This document shows, one piece after another, positions 6,726 through 13,459 of a DNA stretch of 20,857 nucleotides. Each line of letters begins with the position of its first letter. The stretch's first letter is position 1. The translations under genes and the position numbers were made by a program. The notes beneath the pieces are model-generated. The model searched no databases. It had not been told where the DNA came from and was given only the letters and a program-made list of their open reading frames with translations. This DNA is from Thermoplasmata archaeon (GTDB taxonomy: Archaea; Thermoplasmatota; Thermoplasmata; Lutacidiplasmatales; UBA184), in contig JASHSX010000084.1 in NCBI GenBank assembly GCA_030040865.1, positions 1 through 20,857 on the forward strand, in the 5' to 3' direction.

Positions 6726-8645
6726 ATGCACGACCCGTCCTCGGTGACCGTACGACTTCCCGACGGCCACCGGCTGAAGTGCACGGCAGGGACGGGTGCG
6801 GGCGAGGCGCTCGCCCGCTGGAAGCCCGACGAGGCCTCCCGCTTCCTGGCCGCCGTCTGGAACGGGCGAGCCGTGGATCTCGCCGCCCCCCTCGACCGGG
6901 ACGGAGAGCTGGCCCCGCTCACGTTCGAGGACAGGGCCGGGAGGGAGATCCTGCAGCACTCGGCGGCCCACTTGGTCGCCAAGGGGATCGTGGAGGCTGT
7001 TCCGGAGGCCCTGCCGACCGTCGGTCCTCCGACCGAGGAGGGGTTCTACTACGATTTCGACGTGCGGCCGCTCACACCGGTCGATCTCGAGGTCGCTCGC
7101 TCCGCCATGGACCGGTCGGTCCGAGCGCGTGAGCCGTTCGTGCGCCGGGAACTGACCCGGGAGGAGGCCGAGCGGATCTTCGCGCGCAACCCCCACAAAC
7201 TGCGGTACATCGCCGAGACCCCGCCGGACGAGCCGATCTCGGTGTACGAGACCGGCCGATTCGTAGACCTCTGTCGGGGACCCCACGTGCCCGACACCCA
7301 CTGGCTCGAGGGGGTCCATATCCTCGGGTTCTCGGCGATCACGTCGGAGAAGACCGAGAAGGGGCCCGCCCTCCAGCGGGTGCGGGGGGTCGGGTTCCCG
7401 ACCGCTCCGCAGCTCGCCCAGTTCCTGAAGGCGCGCGCCGAGGCGGAGGCGCGCGACCATCGCACGATCGGGCAGAAGCAGGACCTCTTCTTCTTCACCG
7501 AGGAGGCCCCGGGGTTCCCGTTCTGGCTGCCCCACGGAATGGTGCTCGTGCGGGAGCTCGAGAAGTTCGTGACCGAGCACCTGGACGCGGAGCACTACTC
7601 CGAGATCCGGACTCCGCTTCTGTTCGCACAGGGCGTCTACGAGACGAGCGGGCACTGGGAGCACTACCGGGAGAACATGTTCCTGACCGAGCTCGACGAC
7701 CGGACCTTCGGCTGGAAGCCGATGAACTGCCCCGGCGCGATGCTGATCTTCCGCTCGCGCGCCCGCAGCTACCGGGAACTACCGCTGCGACTCGCCGAGT
7801 TCGCACCGCTCCACCGCCTCGAAGCCAGCGGCACCCTGAACGGGCTGCTCCGGGTCCGGGAGCTCGTCCAGGACGACGCCCACATCTTCGTCACCGAGGA
7901 CCAGGTGGAGGCCGAGGTCGTCACGCTGCTCGAGTGGGTGAAGCAGGCGTTCACGACGTTCCGGCTCGAGTGGTCGTACGAGCTCTCGACCCGGCCCGCC
8001 TCGTTCCTGGGCGAGGCGGCCGACTGGGACCGGGCCGAGGCGATGCTCGAGAAGGTCCTTCGGGCGTCGGGGGTCCGCTACCGGGTCTCGCCCGGCGAAG
8101 GGGCGTTCTACGGGCCGAAGATCGACATCCACATCCGGGACAGCCTGGGACGGCCGTGGCAGACCGGGACGATCCAGCTCGACTTCCAGATCCCCCGACG
8201 GTTCGAGCTCAGCTACCAGGGCGCGGACGGGAAGCTCCACGTCCCCGTGGTCGTCCACCGCACGATCCTCGGGACCTGGGAACGGTTCCTCGGCGTGTTG
8301 ACCGAGCACGTCGGAGGGCGTTGGCCGCCGTGGATGGCCCCCGTACAGGTTCGGGTGCTCCCGGTCACGGAGAAGCACGCCGCCGCGGCGTCCGGGCTCG
8401 CCGAAGAGCTCGTCCAGGAGCACATCCGCTTCGAGGTCACGGGCACCGAGGACTCGCTCGCGAAACGCGTGCGTTCCGCCGAGCTCGATCGGGTGCCGTA
8501 CGTCGTCGTCCTCGGGGACCGAGAGGTCGCTGAGGGCACCGTGTCGGTGCGCGTCCGGGGGACGAAGGAGGCCCGGACGCTCTCCCGGGCCGAGTTCCTC
8601 TCCGGCGTGCGCGAAAAGATCCGGCGGCGCGAGTTCGACCCTTAG
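6726..8645 (+). CDS. thrS: Threonyl-tRNA synthetase, bacterial-type
   Basis: 639-aa class II synthetase that charges tRNA-Thr in the cytoplasm. An N-terminal TGS-like domain (1-65) is followed by the N2 editing domain, with H78 and H82 (HSAAHL) and C183/H187 (LCRGPHV), the residues that hydrolyse Ser-tRNA-Thr. The catalytic core has zinc ligands C335 (MNCPGA), H386 (DDAHIF) and H511 (VHRTILG), almost identical in position to E. coli ThrRS. The C-terminal anticodon-binding domain starts near 540. The editing domain is the bacterial kind, not the D-aminoacyl-tRNA-deacylase-like domain of many archaeal ThrRSs, so ancient transfer from bacteria is inferred. The ATG at 6726 follows a TATA-like box with a short or no leader. 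The stop overlaps that of the convergent zinc-finger gene by 3 nt. Confidence 0.97.
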   Translation: MHDPSSVTVRLPDGHRLKCTAGTGAGEALARWKPDEASRFLAAVWNGRAVDLAAPLDRDGELAPLTFEDRAGREILQHSAAHLVAKGIVEAVPEALPTVGPPTEEGFYYDFDVRPLTPVDLEVARSAMDRSVRAREPFVRRELTREEAERIFARNPHKLRYIAETPPDEPISVYETGRFVDLCRGPHVPDTHWLEGVHILGFSAITSEKTEKGPALQRVRGVGFPTAPQLAQFLKARAEAEARDHRTIGQKQDLFFFTEEAPGFPFWLPHGMVLVRELEKFVTEHLDAEHYSEIRTPLLFAQGVYETSGHWEHYRENMFLTELDDRTFGWKPMNCPGAMLIFRSRARSYRELPLRLAEFAPLHRLEASGTLNGLLRVRELVQDDAHIFVTEDQVEAEVVTLLEWVKQAFTTFRLEWSYELSTRPASFLGEAADWDRAEAMLEKVLRASGVRYRVSPGEGAFYGPKIDIHIRDSLGRPWQTGTIQLDFQIPRRFELSYQGADGKLHVPVVVHRTILGTWERFLGVLTEHVGGRWPPWMAPVQVRVLPVTEKHAAAASGLAEELVQEHIRFEVTGTEDSLAKRVRSAELDRVPYVVVLGDREVAEGTVSVRVRGTKEARTLSRAEFLSGVREKIRRREFDP

Positions 8646-8839
8646 CCGCGCTGGGAGCGACGGGTCCGTCGGGCCTCGATGCGGGCCGAAAGGTAGTACG
8701 AGTCCAGGTCGGCCGCACCGACCTGGTGCTCGGAACGGAGGTGCTCGCGCATCCGCACGAGCTCGATCGGCTCGCCGCAGACCTTGCACGCGATCCGGGT
8801 GCGCCGGGCGTTCGAGTCCCGGGAGCCGTTCGACTGCAC
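8642..8839 (-). CDS. Small C2H2-like zinc-finger protein
   Basis: 65-aa basic protein with one probable zinc finger, CKVCGEPIELVRMREHLRSEHQ (pattern C-x2-C-x12-H-x4-H, residues 19-38). A helix with LDSYYL and an Arg-rich C-terminus follow. Nucleic-acid binding is likely; the target is unknown. The GTG at 8839 is chosen because a TTTTTTTAC box on the minus strand (8862-8870) is centred 27 nt upstream, giving a leaderless mRNA. An upstream in-frame ATG at 8974 would add 45 residues and run through that TATA box. The gene is convergent with thrS (stops overlap) and divergent from the pyrophosphatase gene. Confidence 0.75.
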   Translation of the reverse strand: MQSNGSRDSNARRTRIACKVCGEPIELVRMREHLRSEHQVGAADLDSYYLSARIEARRTRRSQRG

Positions 8840-8861
8840 GGCCGAACGAGCGGCGGCGCCC

Positions 8862-8870
8862 GTAAAAAAA
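8862..8870 (-). promoter_or_regulatory. TATA-like box for zinc-finger gene
   Basis: A run of seven T followed by AC on the minus strand, centred 27 nt from the GTG at 8839. It decides the start codon. Confidence 0.6.
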
Positions 8871-8922
8871 CCCCCTGCTCGATAGGAGCCGGTTGTGGGG
8901 CGAGCGCACCTCGAACCTACAA

Positions 8923-8932
8923 CGTTTAAGTA
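8923..8932 (+). promoter_or_regulatory. TATA-like box for the pyrophosphatase gene
   Basis: CGTTTAAGTA on the plus strand predicts a start near 8954 and a leader of about 19 nt. That leader carries TGAGGA (8960-8965), a plausible Shine-Dalgarno 7 nt before the ATG at 8973. Confidence 0.55.
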
Positions 8933-8972
8933 CGGCTTTCTTTGAGCGGAACGGACCTCTGAGGAATACGGC

Positions 8973-11096
8973 ATGGGACTGGGCGTCGGGCAGATCGAGC
9001 TCCTCGTGCTGCTCGCCGCGCTCCTCGGCCTCGCCTACGCCGGTATCCAGACGTGGCTCGTCCTCCGCGAGGACGAGGGCGACGAGAAGATGCGCGAGAT
9101 CGCGGGCGCGATCCGCGAGGGCGCCATCGCGTTCCTGAAGCGGGAGTACACCGTCGTCTTCGCGGTCGCAGTGGTTCTCGCGGTAGTGATCGCCGTGGCC
9201 TTCGGGATCACGAGCAACGGCCCGGCGCTCGCGGCCGGCTTCCTGTTCGGCGTCGCCGGGAGCGCGCTCGCCGGCGCGATCGGGATGCTCGTCAGCATCC
9301 GGGCGAACGTGCGCACCGCGAACCACGCGCGCCGCGGCAGCCTGCCGGCGACGATGGCCTACGCGTTCCGCGGCGGCAGCGTGACGGGCCTCTCCGTCGC
9401 CGGCCTCGCGCTGCTCGAGCTCATCGGCTTCTACTGGATCTTCAACGGCAACGTCCCCGACATGATCGGGCTCCTCTTCGGCGCGTCCCTGATGAGCCTG
9501 TTCGCCCGAGTCGGGGGCGGGATCTACACCAAGGGAGCGGACGTCGGCACCGACCTGGTCGGCAAGGTCGAGGCCGGCATCCCCGAGGACGACCCGCGCA
9601 ACCCCGGCGTCATCGCCGACAACGTGGGCGACAACGTCGGCGACTGCGCGGGGATGGCGGCCGACCTCTTCGAGACGTACGTCGTGACCGCGCTCGCCGC
9701 GATGCTGCTCGCCTACCTGATCGGTGGGCTCGCGGCCCCCGCGAACGCCCTCCTGGTCCAGTTCCCGAACGCGGTCCTCTTCCCGCTCCTCGTCTGCGCC
9801 TGGGCGATCCTCGCGACGATCGTCGGGACGCTGTTCGTCCGTATGCGGGCGGGCTCGACGATCATGGGAGCCCTCTACCAGGGCCTCGGCGCCACGACGG
9901 CGATCGGCCTCGCGGGCCTGTACGTCCTCGACTACTACTTCATGAACGGCAATCTGGGGATCTTCGTCGCGACGGCCGTCGGGCTCGTAGTGATGATCCT
10001 CATCGTCGTGATCACCGACTACTACACGAGTGCGAAGTACGGCCCGGTCCACAAGATCGCCGAGGCGTCCCAGGCGGGCGCCGGACCGACCGTGATCAGC
10101 GGCCTCTCCGTCGGCCTCGAATCGGCGTTCCTTCCCGGGATCGTGATCGTCGCCGGGACGCTGGTCGCTTACGCGGCCGCCGGCTGGTACAACGGCTACT
10201 CGAGCTCCCCGGACCCGTACTTCGGCCTCTACGGCATCGGCCTCGCCGCCGCGAGCATGCTGTCGGTCACCGGGATGATCATTTCGATCGACGCGTTCGG
10301 GCCGATCACCGACAACGCCGGGGGGATCGCCGAGATGTCGAACCTCCCGAAGGAGGCCCGCGACATCACCGACCCGTTGGACGCCGTCGGGAACACGACC
10401 AAGGCGATCACCAAGGGCTACGCGATCGGCTCGGCCGTGCTGGCCGCCCTCGCGCTGTTCGCGGCGTACACGTTCGCGACGGCGAGCCACTGGGGCCAGC
10501 CGTGGGGCGCCTTCACGGCCCTGCTGACCCTCAGCACCCCGCTCGTGGTGGTCGGGCTCGTGATCGGCGCGATCATCCCGTTCTTCTTCACGTCCTTCCT
10601 GATGAACGCGGTCGGGATCGCGGCCGAGCGGATGGTCTTCGAGATCCGCAAGCAGTTCCGGGAGAACCCCGGGATCCTTGCCGGGACCGCGAAGCCGGCC
10701 TACGGGAGGTGCGTGGACATCGTGACGGTGACCGCGATCCGGCAGCTCGCCGTGCCGGCGATCATCGCGGTGGCGACGCCGCTGGCCGTCGGCTTCCTGC
10801 TCGGCCCGGTCGCCCTGGCGGGCCTCCTCCTCGGGGTCATCCTCGCCGGGTTCCCGCTCGCCCTCACGATGACGACCGGCGGGGCCGCCTGGGACAACGG
10901 TAAGAAGTTCATCGAACAGGGCAACTACGGCGGCAAGCACTCCGAGGCCCACAAGGCGGCCGTCGTCGGGGATACCGTGGGCGACGCCACCAAGGACACG
11001 GCGGGTCCCGCGATCAATCCCCTCATCAAGGTCGTCAACACGATCTCGATCCTGTTCATCGCGCTCATCGTGGCCCACTCGGTCATCGGCATCTGA
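8973..11096 (+). CDS. hppA: Membrane-bound proton-translocating pyrophosphatase (K+-independent)
   Basis: 707-aa multi-spanning membrane enzyme that hydrolyses pyrophosphate and pumps protons out of the cytoplasm. About 16 hydrophobic helices are expected for the family, and the length is normal. Substrate-binding motifs are intact: D190-V-G-x-D194-L-V-G-K198-V-E200 and D216-N-V-G-D220-N-V-G-D224. The subclass marker GNTTKAITKG carries Lys477 and Thr480. K+-dependent enzymes have Ala at the Lys position, so this one should be K+-independent and H+-specific. It probably recovers energy from PPi made in biosynthesis, such as the aminoacylation by the thrS product next door. A TATA-like box and a GAGG Shine-Dalgarno precede it. 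It appears monocistronic. Confidence 0.97.
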   Translation: MGLGVGQIELLVLLAALLGLAYAGIQTWLVLREDEGDEKMREIAGAIREGAIAFLKREYTVVFAVAVVLAVVIAVAFGITSNGPALAAGFLFGVAGSALAGAIGMLVSIRANVRTANHARRGSLPATMAYAFRGGSVTGLSVAGLALLELIGFYWIFNGNVPDMIGLLFGASLMSLFARVGGGIYTKGADVGTDLVGKVEAGIPEDDPRNPGVIADNVGDNVGDCAGMAADLFETYVVTALAAMLLAYLIGGLAAPANALLVQFPNAVLFPLLVCAWAILATIVGTLFVRMRAGSTIMGALYQGLGATTAIGLAGLYVLDYYFMNGNLGIFVATAVGLVVMILIVVITDYYTSAKYGPVHKIAEASQAGAGPTVISGLSVGLESAFLPGIVIVAGTLVAYAAAGWYNGYSSSPDPYFGLYGIGLAAASMLSVTGMIISIDAFGPITDNAGGIAEMSNLPKEARDITDPLDAVGNTTKAITKGYAIGSAVLAALALFAAYTFATASHWGQPWGAFTALLTLSTPLVVVGLVIGAIIPFFFTSFLMNAVGIAAERMVFEIRKQFRENPGILAGTAKPAYGRCVDIVTVTAIRQLAVPAIIAVATPLAVGFLLGPVALAGLLLGVILAGFPLALTMTTGGAAWDNGKKFIEQGNYGGKHSEAHKAAVVGDTVGDATKDTAGPAINPLIKVVNTISILFIALIVAHSVIGI

Positions 11097-11110
11097 GCCG
11101 ACCTCGGGGG

Positions 11111-11118
11111 TTCATTAC
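11111..11118 (+). promoter_or_regulatory. TATA-like element for the Cys-rich microORF
   Basis: TTCATTAC, centred about 26 nt before the ATG at 11141, has the spacing seen for the leaderless genes in this window. The sequence match to a TATA box is weak. Confidence 0.35.
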
Positions 11119-11140
11119 CCTCGACGTCCTACGGTTTCCG

Positions 11141-11185
11141 ATGTGCGACACCTGCGGGTGCAACAACAAGAAGAAGGACCCGTAG
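11141..11185 (+). CDS. Cys-rich 14-residue microprotein (candidate)
   Basis: ATG to TAG encodes MCDTCGCNNKKKDP. Three Cys in a CxxCGC arrangement followed by a short Lys/Asp tail could bind a metal. The same kind of CxxCGC occurs at the N-terminus of the nickel chaperone HypB, where it binds Ni, but there is no G domain here. It lies 44 nt after the pyrophosphatase stop, with a TATA-like element at leaderless distance. Support is the motif, the promoter spacing and the immediate stop. At 14 codons, chance cannot be excluded. It may be a metal-buffering or redox peptide. Confidence 0.45.
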   Translation: MCDTCGCNNKKKDP

Positions 11186-11238
11186 CGACCCTTCTCGGTC
11201 GTTCGGAACCGGGTTCCTTCGCCCCACCCACGGCCGTT

Positions 11239-11270
11239 CCACGACGGTCGTTCGTGGCGTCCGCGGACGC
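11239..11270. terminator. Hairpin plus 14-bp palindrome at a convergent junction
   Basis: CCACGA (11239-11244) pairs with TCGTGG (11252-11257) around a 7-nt loop. Immediately after it is a perfect 14-bp palindrome, GCGTCCGCGGACGC (11257-11270), ending 5 nt before the stop codon of the minus-strand 119-aa gene. The position between convergent genes suits a 3'-end or termination element. A protein-binding palindrome is the alternative. Confidence 0.45.
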
Positions 11271-11275
11271 TCGGC

Positions 11276-11635
11276 CTAAGCGTAGTGGCTCAGGCTGGTG
11301 CGGTCCTTCTTGGCAGCTTCCCGCTGCTCGCCGCGCTCCTCGCGCTTGCGGTCCTTCTCGCACTCCTCTTCCGTGACCCAGCGGAACTCCAGGTCCTCGG
11401 GGTGGTCGTGTGAGATGAACGCCCCCGCCTCGAAGGCGCTCGACAGGAGCTCCTCGAGGTTGTCGCCCTCGGTGCCCTCGAGCCGACCCGCGGTCCGCCA
11501 GTACCAGTCGGGCGCTTTGCCCGATACCTGCAGGTATTCCGTGATGAGGTCGTAGATCGAGGTGTGCTCCTCCGCGACACGTACGTGGAGGTGCTTGTCC
11601 TTGTTGGGGTCGGACGACGGGTCGTCGGGACTCAT
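11276..11635 (-). CDS. Hypothetical acidic protein, 119 aa
   Basis: Cytoplasmic protein of unknown function. An Asp/Ser-rich start (MSPDDPSSDPNKDK) precedes a compact alpha/beta region, HLHVRVAEEHTSIYDLITEY ... DWYWRTAGRLEG ... LLSSAFEAGAFISHDHPEDLEFRWV. The last approximately 35 residues are a highly charged helix rich in Glu, Lys and Arg. No signal or TM segment is present. The ATG at 11635 lies 28 nt downstream of a GTTATAC box on the minus strand, which supports this start and a leaderless mRNA. A longer open frame continuing upstream to 12331 is antisense to mre11 and not real. The gene diverges from the mre11/rad50 unit, but no functional link is visible. Confidence 0.75.
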   Translation of the reverse strand: MSPDDPSSDPNKDKHLHVRVAEEHTSIYDLITEYLQVSGKAPDWYWRTAGRLEGTEGDNLEELLSSAFEAGAFISHDHPEDLEFRWVTEEECEKDRKREERGEQREAAKKDRTSLSHYA

Positions 11636-11659
11636 CGAGGGGAACGAAGAGTGCGGTCG

Positions 11660-11667
11660 GTATAACG
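11660..11667 (-). promoter_or_regulatory. TATA-like box for the 119-aa gene
   Basis: CGTTATAC on the minus strand, centred about 28 nt upstream of the ATG at 11635. Confidence 0.6.
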
Positions 11668-11722
11668 GCTCACCTCCCGGACCCTTCAAGAACCGCCGGC
11701 TCTTCGGGTCCCCGGGTTCTCC

Positions 11723-12145
11723 GTGTACAATCCCGCCGAGGCGCCTCCACCGACTGCGGCCACTCCCCCTCCGACCGGGGCCGGCGGAGCGCCGAACGCG
11801 AGGTACGCCTACCTGGTCGGCCGACTCCGGAACCGGCAGATCACGATGGAAGAGGCGACGGAGCTGTTCGGCATCATGCAGGCGATGCTCCGCGCGGCCG
11901 AGACAGCGCGGCAGCTCGCCATCCGCGCGGTCCCGGTGGCCCCTTTGTCCCCGCCGTTGGGGGCGCCGCCGCCCACGCCCCCGACTCCGGTCCGGGCGTT
12001 GGCCAACACCTCGGACGATTTCCTCCTGATGGGGATCCTGGCCATGGGCGCCGGGGCCGGCCTCCTCGCCGCGCTCGCGCGGCGGATGCAGGAAGGTCCG
12101 GCGTCGCCGCCCGCTTCTCCGACCTCCGCCGCTCGGACTCCGTAG
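11723..12145 (+). CDS. Small Pro-rich single-TM protein upstream of mre11
   Basis: 140-aa protein starting with GTG. Residues 1-25 are Pro/Ala-rich. Residues about 26-65 form a charged helical segment, ARYAYLVGRLRNRQITMEEA followed by TELFGIMQAMLRAAE. A second Pro-rich linker follows, then one TM helix near 95-118 (DDFLLMGILAMGAGAGLLAALA) and a Pro/Ser tail. No family is recognised. It ends 16 nt before mre11 in the same direction, so co-transcription is likely, although a membrane protein is not a known Mre11-Rad50 partner. The start codon is uncertain: GTG at 11723 is the first possible and a weak CTTCAAG lies about 33 nt upstream. Confidence 0.65.
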   Translation: MYNPAEAPPPTAATPPPTGAGGAPNARYAYLVGRLRNRQITMEEATELFGIMQAMLRAAETARQLAIRAVPVAPLSPPLGAPPPTPPTPVRALANTSDDFLLMGILAMGAGAGLLAALARRMQEGPASPPASPTSAARTP

Positions 12146-12161
12146 CTCGAGGGCGGGTCGG

Positions 12162-13442
12162 ATGCCCTCGGGCTCGTTCGTCTTCGCCCACCTCGCCGAC
12201 GCGCACGTCGGTGCGTGGGCCCGTGACCCGGCCGTCCGGACCGCTCTGCGGGAGAGCGTCCTGCGGGCCCTCCGGGTCGTCGAGGAGCGGGGCGCCGAGT
12301 TCCTCCTCGTCTCGGGCGACCTCTTCCACACGCCCCAGCCCGACCCCGCCGAGGTCGCCCCGGTCGCCGCCGCCCTCCGCCGGCTCGTCGAGCACGGCCG
12401 ACGGATCTACGTGATCTACGGCTCGCACGACTACGTCGCGCACCGCACGAGCTGGCTCGACGTGCTCGCCGAGACCGGCGTCTTCGTGAAGGTCGCCCCG
12501 GAGGCCGTGCGGACGGAGGGGACCCGGTGGACCCTCCCGTTCCTCGTCGACGACCCGACCGGGGCCCGGATCGCCGGGATCTCCGGCCGCTCCCACGGTC
12601 TCGACCGGGACTACTTCCGGGCCGTCGACTCGGAACTGTTCCGGGCGGAGCCCGGGTTCAAGATCTTCCAGTTCCACGCGGCCGTCGAGGAGTTCCTGCC
12701 CCCCAAGCTGAGGGAGCACCTCCACGGGATCCGCCGGGACGACCTCCCGTTCGGCTGCGACTACTACGCCGGCGGTCACATCCACGTGACGTACGAGGGC
12801 GACGGCCCGGGCGGAGGACTGCTCGTCAACCCGGGCGCGGTCTTCGGAACCAGCCGCACGGACCTCGAGAACGCGCTGGCCGATCGCACGCACTCGGGCG
12901 TCGCGATCGTCACGGTCGAGAACGGGCGACCCCGCGTCGAGTTCGTTGACACGGCGCCGCGCGAGGCGTTCCGGCTGCTCGACGTCGACGTCGACGGCCG
13001 GAGCTCGGCGGAGGCGAAGGCGACCGTCGAAGAGCAGGTCGGCCTCGCCTCGACGCCCGGAACGCTCGTCTTCCCGCGAGTCCACGGGACCCTGACGGAC
13101 GGCAGCATCGCCGCCCTCGGGCTCACGGCGGTCGGGCGGAGCGCGGGGGCCCGTGCCGGGACGGTCCACTGGGACCTCCGCGACCTCTCGGCCCCTTCGC
13201 CCGCGGGATCGTCGTCCGAGCCCGACGCCGACGTGGAGACCGCCGAGATCCGGCGGATGATCGACGAGAGCCGACTCGCGGCCCCCTGGCTCGACGGCCC
13301 GGACGGGGAAACGCTCGTCCGGGAGCTGCTGCGCGAGCTCGGGACGCCGAAGGCCGACGGCGAGTCGCGGCAGGATTACGCGTCGGCCCGCTTGGGCGGG
13401 GCCCGCCGTCTTCTCGACGTGCGCGCCGACCGTTCGACGTAA
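12162..13442 (+). CDS. mre11: Mre11-type DNA double-strand break repair nuclease
   Basis: 426-aa calcineurin-like phosphoesterase and nuclease subunit of the Mre11-Rad50 complex that resects double-strand breaks. Metal-site motifs are D13-x-H15 (HLADAHVG), D53 (SGDLFH), motif III G-S88-H89-D90, H172 (FQFHAAVEEF), and H206-I-H208 (GGHIHVTY). Motif III is normally GNHD, and Asn is a metal ligand; here it is Ser. A capping domain follows, then a C-terminal region (about 370-426) that should contain the Rad50-binding helices (ETAEIRRMIDESRL, LVRELLRELG). It lies 16 nt after the small TM gene and 17 nt before rad50. The nurA and herA genes often found with this pair in archaea are absent from the window. 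Confidence 0.95.
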   Translation: MPSGSFVFAHLADAHVGAWARDPAVRTALRESVLRALRVVEERGAEFLLVSGDLFHTPQPDPAEVAPVAAALRRLVEHGRRIYVIYGSHDYVAHRTSWLDVLAETGVFVKVAPEAVRTEGTRWTLPFLVDDPTGARIAGISGRSHGLDRDYFRAVDSELFRAEPGFKIFQFHAAVEEFLPPKLREHLHGIRRDDLPFGCDYYAGGHIHVTYEGDGPGGGLLVNPGAVFGTSRTDLENALADRTHSGVAIVTVENGRPRVEFVDTAPREAFRLLDVDVDGRSSAEAKATVEEQVGLASTPGTLVFPRVHGTLTDGSIAALGLTAVGRSAGARAGTVHWDLRDLSAPSPAGSSSEPDADVETAEIRRMIDESRLAAPWLDGPDGETLVRELLRELGTPKADGESRQDYASARLGGARRLLDVRADRST

Positions 13443-13459
13443 GTCGGGAGAGGGACCGC

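Noticed and set aside
7779..11078. A 1099-codon open frame on the minus strand across thrS and hppA
   Set aside because: It is antisense to two well-conserved genes and has Asp/Arg/Gly-rich low-complexity composition typical of GC-rich shadow frames.
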